A stretch of 64,000 nt of DNA from Vombatus ursinus (taxonomy: Eukaryota; Chordata; Mammalia; Diprotodontia; Vombatidae): positions 45,307,241-45,371,240 of the forward strand of contig NW_020954599.1 in the NCBI RefSeq assembly GCF_900497805.2, read 5' to 3'. How positions within the stretch are numbered: position 1 is the stretch's first letter; every line of letters starts with the position of its first letter. This document shows positions 9,863 to 21,257 of the stretch, piece after piece. The notes beneath the pieces are model-generated. The model searched no databases and was not told where the DNA came from. It saw nothing but the letters and a program-made list of their open reading frames with translations. Both the position numbers and the translations under genes were made by a program.

Positions 9863-11092
9863 TAGAGGAGTTTATAACCAAACAAGAGATAAAGAGAATT
9901 GTAAAAAGTAAAATTAATAATTTTTATTACATGAAATTAAAAAGATTAAAAAAACCAAACAAAACCAATACATATAGGGAACGGAGCCAAGTTTATAAAA
10001 ATAAAAGCCATTTCCCTACTGATAAATGGTTTAAGGATATGAACAGGCAGTTTTCAGAGGAAGGAATCAAAGATATCAATAGTCACATTAAAATGCTCTA
10101 AATCACTCATAATTAGAGAGATGAAAATTAAAACAATTCTGAGGTACTACTTTATGTTCATCAGATTGGTTAAGATGACAAAAAAAGGAACAAATGCTAA
10201 AGGCGATATGGGAAAATGGTACATTTATGCACTCTTGGCGGAACTATAAAGTAGTTCATCCATTCTGGAGAACAATTTGGAACTATGTGCAAAGATCTAT
10301 AAAACTGTGCACATCCCATGACCAAGCAATATCGCAACTATACCTATACTGCAAAGATATTAATAAAAAGGAAAAGGACCCATATATGTAAAAATATTTT
10401 ACTAGCTCTTTTAGTAGTGGCAAAGAATTGGAAATTAAGGGAATGCCCATCAATGGGGCAATGGCTAAACAAGTTATGGCACATGACTGTGATGGAATAC
10501 TATCGTGCTATAAGAATAGATGAAGGAGGTACAGCTAGGTGGCATAGCGGACAGAACACCAGTCCTGGAGTCAGGAGGAACCGAGTTCAAATATGGCATC
10601 AGATACTTGACACATTAAATGTGTGACCCTGGGCAAGTCACTTAACCCCAATTGCCTCAAAAAAAAAAAAAAAGAAAAGAAAAGAACAAATGAAGGGGAT
10701 GGTTCCAACAAAACCTGGGAAGACTTATATGAATAGATGCAAAGCAAAATGATCAGAGCCAGAACAATGTACCCAGTAACAGCAATATCATAAAGATAAT
10801 CAACTGTGAAAGACCTGGTAACTCAAATCAATACAGTAATCTCAACTCTAAAGTTCATATGATGAAAAATGCTATCCTCCACATAGAAAGCAAAAAGACT
10901 CAGATTGAAGCATATTTTTTCCTTCTTCATTTTTCTTGTTTTTTTTCTAGAACATGGCAAATATGGAAACATGTTTCGCATGACTTCATATGTATAATGG
11001 GTATCATATTTCTTACCTTCTTAATAGTTGGGGGAAGAGTTGGAGGGAAGAAGAAAATCTGAAACTGAAAATAAAAATAAATTTCTTTAAAA
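9863..11092 (+). mobile_element. L1 LINE 3' end, interrupted by a SINE
   Basis: Truncated at its 5' side. It begins in the ORF2 C-terminal coding part ('gaggagtttataaccaaaca') and includes the recognisable tract encoding '...LMHSWRN...HPFWRTIWNYVQRSIKLCTSHDQAI'. The 3' UTR follows with 'caaatatggaaacatgtttc' and an A-rich end. Several stops and frameshifts are present. A tRNA-SINE at 10,529-10,675 splits it. Confidence 0.85.
10529..10675 (+). repeat. Marsupial tRNA-SINE (WSINE1-like) inside L1
   Basis: 'acagctaggtggcatagcgg' (A-box region), 'ggaaccgagttcaaatatgg' (B box) and 'gtgaccctgggcaagtcact' precede a poly(A)-like tail. The L1 words 'atagatgaagg' and 'acaaatgaagg' on the two sides form an imperfect target-site duplication. 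Confidence 0.88.
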
Positions 11093-12420
11093 TTCTTTAG
11101 CCTAATTACACCCTAACTACAACCAGTGTAGAAGCAAAGATTCATGTCACAAGCATTCCAACTCATTGTTCCCAAAGTGAGTATCAAATATGAGGATTTT
11201 ATTTTTGTTTTTTTCCCCAGGTTATTACTCCTGGAAACTATTAGTGTTTTTTGGGCACATATCAACTATTTTATATGGTTCTTATATTTGCTACTTGTTT
11301 ACTTATATTTAACAAGTCATCGCTGTGACTTATTAGTAATTTAATAATGTAGGATCAGTGTTTTAGTTCACTTTATGTTATAATTTTGGTGGCTTTATGA
11401 CTGTTTGTAATAATGCAATAAAAAAAGCATCCTGGTGCTTTTTCTATTTGTTCTATTAAATGCCTTTGCTCCAGGGCAATTGGCATTTGTCATGTGGGTT
11501 CCCTTTTAATATACCAGCTGTTCTTCTGACTCATTCATTTCCTTCATCCTTAAATGTTTTTCAATAAATTAAATAAACAAGTCATTAGAAGTAACTTATA
11601 GGATATGTATATTAAATTAAGTAATTTAGAAGCTATTATTTTTATACTCAGATTATAGAATTTAGAAGGATAATAACCATATTAAAGCCTTGATTTGAAA
11701 AGAGAGTAATTTTAGCATTTTTTTAAAAGAACATATTGATCAAAATAAATATATATGAATGTCCAAAAGAAACATTGAGCCCCTTTTCTCCAAAAGGAAG
11801 GAAGTCCTTCACAGAAAATCCCTGAAACATACTTCCAAAGAATCACGGGTGAAGGTACTAGGCATGGATCTGCTATAGATGCACTTAAGGTTGTTGGTGA
11901 GAGCTATATGTATAAACATCACCCAAACTTCCTCTGAATAGTAGGACACAAAGGTGATATGAACCATTTCTCAATATCTATTTTGTAAATATTTTCTTCT
12001 CATTAAAATTCTAAATTTGTGGAATAGAGGTTTTTGAAGCTTCTCAAATAGCTTTAACTTATGTCCATTATAAAAAGGAGTAAAGTTATTTGCTCTTCCA
12101 AATGGACAAGAAGAGTTAGCATTCTTTGCACTCTAGTTTTTTTTTAGAAATTCCTTTATTCAAAGAAATTAAATTTTTTTCAGTTTCCTCAGAAGAGCAA
12201 ACTCCAAATGTCACAAATTCATCTAAATCTGGACTAAGTTCTTTCCTGCTTAGAAAAATACCTGAAATCTTAGTTTTCAGTACTCTCTATTTCCTCAGAT
12301 TATCTTGTATTTGCTTAACTATTTGCATGTTGAATCCCCTCAGCTCCTTAACAGCAATTTTTTTATTAAACAAATATGATACTGATACTAAACCAAGAGC
12401 AGCAGCTCTTTCACTTTGAT
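11092..12420. other. Unique AT-rich block
   Basis: About 1.3 kb without recognised repeats. The stretch 11,400-11,560 includes 'ccagggcaattggcatttgt' and looks single-copy. ORFs of 66-97 codons (11,144-11,344 and 12,126-12,419, plus strand) show no family resemblance. Candidate noncoding conserved sequence only by absence of repeats. Confidence 0.35.
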
Positions 12421-12421
12421 T

Positions 12422-12495
12422 TTGGATTCCAAGCACCTGACATAATGTCTTGCACATAGTAGGTGTTTAAAATGCTTGCTTATTGAACTGAAATC
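12422..12495 (+). repeat. L2 LINE 3' tip
   Basis: 'ccaagcacctgacataatgt' and 'cttgcacatagtaggtgttt' followed by 'aatgcttgcttattgaactg'. Confidence 0.75.
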
Positions 12496-13254
12496 TGTTT
12501 CGTGAGAGATGAATTTATAATACAACTACTACCTCACTTCACCAGTGGACCTCATCCATTGAAATCAAACAGATTTCTAAGCTAAGAATGTACTACTAAA
12601 TCTTTGTTCCAGACAAGTACTTTGAATATTTGAGAAGAACATAAATTCTCTTTATTCTTATTTCAAACAAGCACATAGTCTATGTACTATGTACTCTACA
12701 ATTATAAGTTCAGGAAATCACAGCAGGCAGAATCTTATAAGTGGTGTATATGTATTCAGTTTGTTGCCAATCACATTTGCTCTGTGATATCACTGGATCA
12801 ATACCAGGAAACTCAACATCCTTTGGTCCCCTGGGTAGTATGTCTAATATTTTTAAATGGCTTCCTTGAAAGCTCTAGGATTGATACCCACTAGGATTTG
12901 TCATGCATGGTTTTATTTTGAAGTTTTACTTCATTACTCTTCATCAGAGTTTCCTACCTGCATTCCAGACATTATGACTAGATTCATAAACTTGCATATA
13001 ATATACATGTGAAATCATGTTTCCTACTTGGAGGCTTCACCAGAATTCCATCTGTCTGTTCCTTTTTAAGGCTGTTAAGTTTTCCACATTGAGAATATAG
13101 ATTTTGGATAGAATTACCAGCCAGTACTTTTTGCCAAAATTTCCTTTAAGTAATGTATGATCCAATGTAATGCCTCTTTTGAAGTGTTTGGAAGGTTTTA
13201 GGTGTCTTTCAAATATTTTCAAAATAAATCTAAAGGTAGATCACAGAATTGGAG
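12496..13254. other. Unassigned sequence
   Basis: No recognisable gene or repeat. The small ORFs at 12,682-12,894 (+) and 13,037-13,222 (-) have no supporting signal. Confidence 0.35.
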
Positions 13255-13256
13255 AA

Positions 13257-13382
13257 TTAATCAATTAGTCAATCCACAAGCATTAACAGAGTGACAGACA
13301 CTCTGTTAAGTACTGAGGATACAAAGAAAGCTAAAAGCAAGAACTGAAAGGGATCTAAGTCCCTATCTAGAAGAGAGCAAAT
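13257..13382 (-). mobile_element. L2 LINE 3' end fragment
   Basis: 'tagtcaatccacaagcatta' and 'gttaagtactgaggatacaa' followed by 'agaaagctaaaagcaagaac', an antisense L2 3' end. Confidence 0.75.
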
Positions 13383-13383
13383 A

Positions 13384-13472
13384 TAATGTAATAGAGTAGA
13401 GAACATGGAGCCTGGAAGTTCTAGGTTCAAATTCTGCCCCATCCTCTTACAAGTTATGTGACCCTTGCATGG
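13384..13472 (+). repeat. SINE fragment
   Basis: 'acatggagcctggaagttct', 'aggttcaaattctgcccc' and 'agttatgtgacccttgcatg' form a sense CORE-SINE between two L2 pieces. Confidence 0.65.
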
Positions 13473-13785
13473 CATTTAACATCTCTGGCAGCTGAATAGA
13501 GGATGGATTGTAGTAGGGAAAGACCTGTGGCAGGCTGACCAACCAGCAGGCTATTGCAGTAGTCCAAACATGAAAAGATGAGGATTGTACCAGGATGGTG
13601 ACAGTATCAGAGGAGAGAAGGAAGCATATTCAAGAGAGGTTGCAAAGGTGAAATTGACAGGCCTTGGCAATAGATTGTGCGCAGTGACAATGAGGAGTTG
13701 AAGATTACATCTAGGTTGTAAGCCTGGAAAACTAAGAGGGTGGTGGTGATAGAAGTAAGGAATTCTAAGCATCAGAGATAAAGAG
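13473..13785 (-). mobile_element. L2 LINE internal 3' UTR/ORF2-end fragment (piece B)
   Basis: Begins 'ggcagctgaatagaggatgg' and continues 'ggctattgcagtagtccaaa', 'gtgaaattgacaggccttgg' and 'acatctaggttgtaagcctg'. In the consensus order this lies further from the L2 3' end than the next piece (13,790-14,050), yet here it comes first. Confidence 0.75.
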
Positions 13786-13787
13786 GA

Positions 13788-14050
13788 CGTACATTCCCAG
13801 GATACAGGATAGCCTATGTGAAGGCATAAAGACAAGAGATGGATTATAGTTTCTGAGAAAGAGCAAGAAGACCAGTATGACTGGACCGTAGAATGCATGG
13901 GGGGAGTAATATATCAAAACCTTGGAAAGGACCAGTTGCTAAAGAGCTTAAATGCCAAAGAAGCTTATATTTGATCCTAGCAGTAACAGGGAGCCATTGG
14001 GTTTATTGAGCAGAAGAGGGACATTGCCAGGCCCATGTTTTAGAAAAAGT
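13788..14050 (-). mobile_element. L2 LINE 3' UTR fragment (piece A), out of order
   Basis: 'gtacattcccaggatacagg', 'gaccagtatgactggaccgt', 'ttatatttgatcctagcagt' and 'gggtttattgagcagaagag', ending at 'agaaaaagtattgatc'. That end point is adjacent in L2 to the start of piece B. The L2 at 59,050-60,120 shows the normal order, A before B, on the plus strand. Confidence 0.75.
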
Positions 14051-14104
14051 ATTGATCTTTTATACATTTTTATATTGTTTAGCACATTTATAGCCAACTG
14101 GTAA

Positions 14105-14300
14105 TGGCAACATAGTAATAGCTTGTGTTCATGTAATATTTTATATACATTATCTTATTTTATCTTTGCAATAATTTTAACCTATGTAAGAATTTTCTTC
14201 CTCATTTTATAGATGACTGAAAAAAGGTCACATAGCTAGTAAGTCATGAAGCTGGGATTTGAATACATCTTCTAAATCCAAATCTAATGCTCTTTTAAAG
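14105..14300 (-). repeat. MIR-type SINE
   Basis: 'atattttatatacattatct', 'ctcattttatagatgactga', 'ggtcacatagctagtaagtc' and 'gggatttgaatacatcttct', an antisense MIR. Confidence 0.7.
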
Positions 14301-14429
14301 AATGAAATTAAATTCTAAGTATGGAGAGCTGACTAAACAGTCAAATATGTGAAGCAAGATGAGGTCAAAATGAATCCATCACATACCCAGGAAACTGGGA
14401 AAGATGATAAAAGATGGTCATGGTCAGGT

Positions 14430-15195
14430 TCTGAAAAGATGGATTGTACTGGCCGCACCGACCTTGTGCCGGCCGCGCCGAACACTCTCCACCTATAAGG
14501 ACCAGGCTGCCAGAGTCATACTTACCAGTCTTCGGTGCCTATCCAGATACACACACAGAGACGACCCATCAGGAGGCTGCCAACACCTGAGCTTTGCTCA
14601 GAGCCCATCACAGCAAGGCCAAGCAGGAAGGCCATAGCAACAGAGCAGGAGCAAAGAGAGCGCGTGATCCGACCACGACCACGATCGTTCCTTAAGTACC
14701 TCCTTAGCCCCTCCTCCTCAGCCCGCCTACTAGTCAATGATTGTAGGGTCAGATACCGGAAGGGGCTGTCTGAGTTTAGCGCACCAAGGGAGAGGAAGTG
14801 ATGCAGGAGGCTAGGAGCGGATACAGGAAGGAGGTGTCTGGGATTAGTGCATAGACAAAGAGTACGTGACCTAGGAAGTCAGGAAGGACACAGGAAGGAG
14901 ACGTCTGGGGTTGACATTGCATATGGGGAGGGGACTAAGCAAAGGGAACTCGTCCTCTGCCGTCCCACTCCCACGTGGCACCACCCCTTGCCTCAGGAGC
15001 ACATGCTACAGCTACTTCCTTGCACCCAGCTTATCTCACATAGCACTGCCCACTGCCTCAGGGCTTCTCCGTATCCAGCCTATCCCAGTTCACCACAACT
15101 CCGTCTACCACAGCCCCTGCCTCGACTTCCAAATACCCAGATCTTACCCCAATCTTGCCACAACGTTCACCTGGCAGTAGCCAACATCAGACAGT
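14430..15195 (-). mobile_element. CpG-rich LTR-like element with tandem enhancer-type repeats
   Basis: A GC- and CpG-rich island (ggccgcaccgacc, gccggccgcgccgaac, ccacgaccacgatcg) in otherwise CpG-poor DNA. Read on the minus strand, diverged copies of a unit of about 70 bases carrying ETS-like core motifs (ccttcctgt / cttccggta) lie at about 14,745-14,930. Next comes a 'gtacttaaggaac' promoter-like patch near 14,690, then a leader with a perfect 5' splice-donor-like 'ctggtaagtatg' near 14,520. Upstream repeats, core promoter and leader with a donor are the layout of a retroviral U3-R-U5. I see no internal genes, so it would be a solo fossil, fairly young given its CpG content. A non-viral CpG-island promoter is the alternative. 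Confidence 0.4.
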
Positions 15196-15410
15196 CCCTC
15201 ACAATGGACACAGTAATGCATTGCTGATAAGCTTATAAACCAGTACAACCATTCTGGAAAGCAATTTGAAATTCTGCTTTTTTAAAAAGGAGTTTAAATG
15301 TTCATCCCCTTTGACCCTGAGATTTGAGGTCATTGTCAAAAATAAAGACTCCTCATACATCAAAAATATTTTGTTTTACTTTTCACACAAATAAAATCAG
15401 ACCTAAACAA
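15196..15410 (+). mobile_element. L1 LINE 3' fragment, old
   Basis: 'acagtaatgcattgctgata' and 'acaaccattctggaaagcaa', then 'cccctttgaccctgagattt', correspond to the L1 stretch that also appears at 16,400-16,520. More diverged than the next L1. Confidence 0.65.
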
Positions 15411-15414
15411 TTGG

Positions 15415-17205
15415 AAAAATATCAACTGCTCCTGGGTAGGCTGAGCTAATATAATAAAAATGACAATCCCACCTAAATTAATTTACTTATTCAGTGCCAT
15501 TTCAATCAAACTACCAAAACATCATTTTCGAGAGCTAGAAAAAATAACAACAAAATTCATCTGGAAGAACAAAAGGTCAAGGGAATTAATGGAAAAATGC
15601 AAAGGAAGGTGGTCTAGCCATACCATATCTAAAACTATATTATAAAGCAGAAATCACCAAAACTATTTGGTACTGGCTAAGAAATAGAGTGGTGTATCAG
15701 TAGAATAGTTAGGTACACAAGACACAATAGCAAATGACTATAGCAATCTACTGTTTGATAAACCCAAAGACTTGAGTTTCTAGGAAAAGAATTCAGTATT
15801 TGACAAAAACTGCTGGGAAAACTGGGAAAGAGTATGGCAGAAACTAGGCATAGCCCAACATGTTAAATCATATACCAAGATAAGGTAAAAATGGGTACAT
15901 GATTTAGACATAAAGGGTGATACCATAAGCAAATTAGGAGAGCAAGGAATAGTTTACCTATCAGATCTATGGAGAAGGGAAGAATTTATGGCCAAACAAG
16001 AGATTGAGAACATTATGAAACACAGAATGGATAATTTTGATTACATTAAATTAAAACGGTTTTGCACAAACAAACCAATGCAACCAAAATTAGAAGGAAA
16101 GCAGAGAGCTGGGAAGCAATTTTTACAGCAAGTATTTCTAATAAAGGCCTCATTTATCAAATATATAGAGAACTGAGCCAAATTTATAAGAGTACAGGTA
16201 ATTCCCCAATTGATAAATAGTCAAAAAATATGAACAGGCAGTTTTCAGAGGAAGAAATTAGAGCTATCTATACTCATATGAAAAAATGCTCTAAATCATT
16301 AGATTAGAGAAATGCAAATTAAAACAACCTCATACCTATCAGATTGGCTAATATGACAGAAAAGGAAAATGATAAATGTTGGAGAAGATGTAGGAAAATT
16401 AGAACACTAATGCATTGTTGGTGGAATAGTGAACTGATCCAACCATTTTGGAGAACAATTTGGAACTATGCCCAAAGGGCTATAAAACTGTGCATATCCT
16501 TTGACCCAGCAATACCACTTCTAGGTCTGTATCCCAAAGAGTTCATAAAAATGGGAAAAGCACCCACATGTACAAAAAAAAATCATAGCAGCTCTTTTTG
16601 TGGTGGCCAGAAATTGGAAGTTGAACGGATGCCCATCAATTGGGGAATGGCTGAACAAGTTGTGGTATATGAATGTAATTTAATACTATTGCTCTATAAG
16701 AACTGATGAATAGGTGTATTTCAGAAAAACCTGGAAAGATTTACATGAACTTATACAGAGTGAAGTGAGCAGAAGCAGGAGAACATTGTACATAGTAACA
16801 GCAACACTGTGTGATGATCAACTATGACAGATTTAGCTTTTAGCAACACAATGATCCAAGACAATTCCAAAAGACTCATGATAGAAAATGCTATCCACAT
16901 CCAGAGAAAGAACAGTGAAGACTGAATGCAGATCAAAGCATACTATTTTTTCTTTTTTTGTTTTTTGTTTTTTCTGACTTGTAGTTTTCCCCCTTTGTTC
17001 TGATTCTTCTTTCACAACATGACGAATGTGGAAATATGTTTAACATGATTGAACATGTATAACCTATCTCAGATTGCTTACTGTCTTGGGGAAGGGGGAG
17101 GGAAGAGAAGGAGGGAGGGAGGAAAATTTGGAACTCAATCTTACAAAAATGGATGTTGAAAACTATCTTTACATGTAATTAGGAAAAAAACAAATACTGT
17201 TAAGA
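15415..17205 (+). mobile_element. L1 LINE, 5'-truncated, ORF2 C-terminus and 3' UTR
   Basis: Translated segments include [26 protein letters not shown] (ORF2, after the RT domain), then KQEIENIMKHRMDNFDYIKLKRFCTNK and LMHCWWNSELIQPFWRTIWNYAQRAIKLCISFDPAIPLLGLYP. The 3' UTR has 'aagcatactattttttcttt', 'atgtggaaatatgtttaaca' and a G-rich 'ggggaagggggagggaagag' before an A-rich end. The ORF2 part is broken by several stops and frameshifts. This is the longest L1 in the window and lacks ORF1, the endonuclease and the RT core. Confidence 0.9.
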
Positions 17206-17221
17206 GCAAAAAAAGGAAAAA

Positions 17222-17965
17222 ATATTTTATATCAAACAAATATTTTTTGTGTGGTAACAAAGAATTCAAAACAAAGTGGATGTCTAACAATTGGAGAAGG
17301 GCTAAACAAGTTGTGGTATATTAATGTGATGTAATATTATTGTTATAAGAAACAAAGAACATGATGAATGCAGAGATGCATGGAAAGATTTACATAAAAT
17401 AGTGCAAAGTAACCATCTGGGAAAATGAGCAGAACCAGGAAAAACAATATACATAGTGACTATAACAATGTAAATAGAAAGAGCTACAATCATAATACAA
17501 TAGACAATGAATATTGCAAAATTATAAAGAACAAAGGAGCAAAGAACAAAGTAGAAATATGAAAAGAAACCTTCCCCGACTCTTTTGCAGAGGGGAGGAG
17601 CCACAGATATGGGATATTGCATATGCAATACAGTTTCCAATCAGTCTTGGGGTATTTTTATACATAGCTATTTATACAGAAGAAGTGACTCCAGATTAAC
17701 TGAGGAAACGATGGTCATATCTTTCTGTAGTCACACACAAAATCCCCAGGCTTGATTAGAAGCCCACTTACATGTATAATCTTGAGTTCTTTCAATGTAT
17801 TGAGAAGTTTTTTTGTTTTTTTTTTTTAAAACTCTTATTCCTCTTTTTTTTTACAAGTATTTGTTGTAGGGGATGGCTCTCTAGGAGGAAGGGGGTGTGA
17901 ATTCAAGGGCAAATCTAAGTGATGTTAAAACAAAAAACATCAATAAAAATCTACTTTTAGATAGA
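17222..17965 (+). mobile_element. L1 LINE 3' end, different older subfamily
   Basis: 'aacaattggagaagggctaa', 'caagttgtggtatattaatg', 'gagcagaaccaggaaaaaca' and 'aatattgcaaaattataaag' are L1 3' sequence. Its 3' UTR ('ggggatggctctctaggagg', 'aacatcaataaaaatctact') differs from the L1 just upstream, so two L1 subfamilies lie in tandem. Confidence 0.75.
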
Positions 17966-18540
17966 AAAAAAAATTAAACCATCAGAAAGTTTCAAGCTGT
18001 CTAGCCAGATGTGAACAGATTATTTTCACTACTCTGTTTTTTTCCATGTTCTGGTGCTTTGAAACTAAGGAAGTGAAATAAACTATTTGAAAAGGAATTT
18101 AAGAAAGTTTTTCTAAAGGTGCACTGAATCCAGCTTTTTAGTAAAAATCATCTTAAAGGGGAATGGGAGTTACAAATTATATGACTGACCCTCCTACACA
18201 CTAAAAATTTAACCTAATGGCCTCACCTCCCTGAAAGAAACCCGTCAGAGGAGTTCAGTTTTCTTAAGGGAGATGCTTTTTAGTAACTATATTTGCAAAG
18301 CATCAATTCCATTTAGAGGGACCTTCTGAAATCTGAATGATATTGACATCTCCCTGGCCATGCATTTTAATCAACTGAGCCAAATAATTAAAGTGATGGA
18401 ATCTCATTCAGAGTGGGGAGGGGCTCAGTGAGGGATGTGTTTTATCCTTTTTTTTTTTTTTTTTGTTCTGGACCTATATTTTTATTCATGTGGAGAACCC
18501 CTGGGAGGGAAACTCTCTCAACCGATGCTGATTGAAAGCT
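17966..18540. other. Unassigned sequence with a poly(T) tract
   Basis: No recognised gene or repeat. A T-rich run lies at about 18,449-18,464. Confidence 0.35.
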
Positions 18541-18544
18541 CTTT

Positions 18545-18705
18545 CTGACACTTAATAGTGAATCAACTGAAACTTATAGACTTAGAGGGCTGTGTAAGGC
18601 ACTGAGAGGGCGACTTGCTCAGGATCACAAAATTAAAATGTGTCAAGGAAAGACTTGAACCCAAATCACTCTGACTCTGAGGTTTTTGGTGCTGGTTTTT
18701 TAGAC
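18545..18705 (-). repeat. MIR-type SINE
   Basis: 'cgacttgctcaggatcacaa', 'aagacttgaacccaaatcac' and 'tctgactctgaggtttttgg', an antisense MIR. Confidence 0.65.
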
Positions 18706-18947
18706 TGGCCTATGTTGAATAGATCTTCTGTTTTCAAAGAAAGAGAAGGTGAAGTCAGTAAATTTGATTCAGGCCTCAAACTGAATATTTTGATTATTTT
18801 AACCACTGAATTACTAGTCCTTTTTTCCCCCAATAGTAATTCATATGCAGCAATTACTCTCTGGTCTCACTTTCTCCTATACATGCATATCAGTTTATTT
18901 TGTATTCATATCACCGAATACTTCAATGAATTGACACATCTAATATA

Positions 18948-19150
18948 GAGAAGCAGTATGATATAATGGAAAAAGTGCTAGACTGGGAGGCAGAAAAAAC
19001 CTAGATTCAAATTGTCACTCTTAAATTTATTAGCTTAGTGACCTAAGAGCAAGTCATTTAACTTGTAAGATCCTCATTTTACTCTTTTGTAAAATGGGGA
19101 GAAAAATACTCCTATGACTTATCTTCCAGGTATGTTGAATTACAGGTTTC
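18948..19150 (+). repeat. MIR-type SINE
   Basis: 'gaagcagtatgatataatgg', 'gctagactgggaggcagaaa', 'agagcaagtcatttaacttg' and 'ttttgtaaaatggggagaaa', a sense MIR. Confidence 0.75.
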
Positions 19151-19354
19151 TAGAAATAGAGTTATATGGTCTGTGCAAGGGACTCATCAGTTATTCAGTT
19201 CAGCAATGGTGGAACAAAGATGGAAATTCAAATCACTAAGCTCCTAAGCCAGTTTCTTCTACCAGTCTATGCTCTGATATGAGCGACTTTCAATTTAACT
19301 CAATCAAAGGTTTATCTGAGTTTTTTTTCACCTAAATTGAGATTTCATTGGCAC

Positions 19355-19565
19355 ACATAATTCCTGGAGAAGAAACAACCTCTGCCTATGCAGATAGGCA
19401 ACTGTTCTGCAGGTCATAATCTTCTAGGGTTGCCTCGGGGCACTGACAGGTTAAGTCATTTGTCCAAGGTCATGCTGCCTGTATGTGTCAGAGGTGGAGC
19501 TTGAATCTACATCTTCCTAACTTTAAGGTCAGATCTCAAGCCACTGTGGCAAGCTGCCTTTCATT
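19355..19565 (-). repeat. CORE-SINE, MIR-related
   Basis: 'gacaggttaagtcatttgtc', 'caaggtcatgctgcctgtat' and 'aggtggagcttgaatctaca', an antisense MIR-like core with a diverged 3' part to the left. Confidence 0.65.
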
Positions 19566-20195
19566 TTAGCTTTATTCTACTAAAAAAGGAAACACTTTTG
19601 GCCTTAGTCAAATAATAACATACTCACAAAATATAATTTGGGGCTTTAGAATAATTCTAAATGAATTTGCAAAACTCATAACTTTTTGCCCAAAACTAAA
19701 TTCAGCCCTAGAATGTCTAGCATCATTTCAAGTTCTAACTGTTCCAATTAAACTAATAAGGGAAACAGTTTCTTTCCTTGTTAAACTGTTTTCAGGATGA
19801 TGATTCACTGCCACTAATTAAAAACATAGGAATTGCCATAACAGGTCAAGCCAATGGTCTAGCCAGAGTAACAGTGAATCACCAATTCCACCAATGTACT
19901 TATTTTGACTTTTGAACCACTGAAAGTTTGTTGTGTAAACACAGCCCAAAAGAGAATAACAAATTAGGAAGAAAGGGAATGATTGCAATATAAAGACAAA
20001 AGACAACAACAACATTTTTAAAGAAGAAAATAATGAATTAATTTGGAGAAGTAAATGCAATCGAGAAAATGGTAGTAAAGGCAACCCAAGCGATATCACA
20101 GCAGGTATTAATTGAAGACTTCCTGAGATTTTTGTGAAAAGATCTTAAAATACTAGATCTTAAGCAATAGAAACACAGTCACAAATGACTTAAAT
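19566..20195. other. Unassigned sequence
   Basis: No recognised gene or repeat. The 93-codon minus-strand ORF (19,818-20,099) is Leu/Ser/Phe-rich and has no family resemblance. Confidence 0.35.
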
Positions 20196-20202
20196 CTAAT
20201 TC

Positions 20203-20380
20203 TATAGTCAGTCAGTAAATAAGTACTTATTAAGCACCTACAAAGTGCCAGGCATTCTGCTAAGTGTTATAGATACAAGGAAAGGCAAAGACGTTCCCTA
20301 CATTCAAGAAGCTGGTGGACTAATAAGAAAGACAACATGCAAACATGCAAACTATGTACAAATATATACATATATATGTA
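20203..20380 (-). mobile_element. L2 LINE 3' end
   Basis: 'aagtacttattaagcaccta', 'gccaggcattctgctaagtg' and 'tacattcaagaagctggtgg' followed by 'gacaacatgcaaacatgcaa', an antisense L2 3' end. It runs into a short TA/CA-rich tract. Confidence 0.85.
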
Positions 20381-20559
20381 CACACACACCATAAGTTGGA
20401 GTTAATCAAGGGACTTCCTCCAGGTCTAGCACCCTCTCCATTGAGTCATGTAGCTGCCTCAAGGCATATAACCTGTCTTAGATAATAAAGAATCCAGTGA
20501 GTGCCTAGTTATTTCTGGTGCCCCAGAATTTCATTCTCATTCTTTATTAATGATTCCTC

Positions 20560-20862
20560 TATGTCTTCTGAAGTTTGACTCTGGTTTTCTCTTCCACATT
20601 CCTTTTTATCAGAGCTCAGTGGGTCACCTCCTAAGAGAGGACTTTCTGGAATTCCCTTAGTTATTAGTGTTCTCTTCCCCTTGAAATTACTTGTATTACT
20701 TTGTATATATTTTGTGTTTACCTTTAAGTTGAATTACCCTGTAGAATGTAAGTTCCTTAGGGGCAGGGACTATTGTGTTTTTGTCTTTGTAACCACTAGT
20801 GTTTACATAGTACCTGTCACATAGTACTCAATACTTAATGAGTTGAAATGAAATGAAATGAG
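20560..20862 (+). mobile_element. L2 LINE 3' end
   Basis: 'taagttccttaggggcaggg', 'ctttgtaaccactagtgttt' and 'gtacctgtcacatagtactc', ending in a gaaat repeat tail. A sense L2 3' terminus. Confidence 0.8.
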
Positions 20863-21255
20863 GTTACTCCCACAGAGAGAAGATTCTAGTAGGTCTAATC
20901 AAACTGGAATAGCTTTGAGTATGGCTCCAGCAAAGAGAAGTGTTGCCTGAGAAGTCTATTGCCTGAGGATTATTCAACTAAATTCAGAGATGCTCATGGC
21001 CAGAAGACTGGCCACCAGCTGATTAAGTTTTGGACCATAGCAACTCTTTAAGGGCAATCAGAATATTAATTATTCTAAATATGATGTCTAAAACTAAAAA
21101 CCTAGTGATGCTATAAATATGAAGGGACGTTTTCCCCACTTCTTCCCTACTTCTTCCCTGTCTCACCAAAAAGAAGCTACATTTTCCTAGTAATCTTAAA
21201 TTCAAAGTCATAATCTTTTTAAAAAACAATTTGATGACATCTTCCTCATTATTAA
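20863..21255. other. Unassigned sequence
   Basis: No recognised gene or repeat in this stretch. Confidence 0.3.
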
Positions 21256-21257
21256 CT

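Noticed and set aside
14505-14530. U1 snRNA-like start (atacttaccag)
   Set aside because: Only the first ten or so bases match. The rest of U1 is absent, and the match is the reverse complement of a splice donor.
14404-15227. ORFs of 71-126 codons in the CpG-rich block
   Set aside because: High GC lowers stop frequency. Frames overlap on both strands and none has a recognisable domain, so I do not call a gene.
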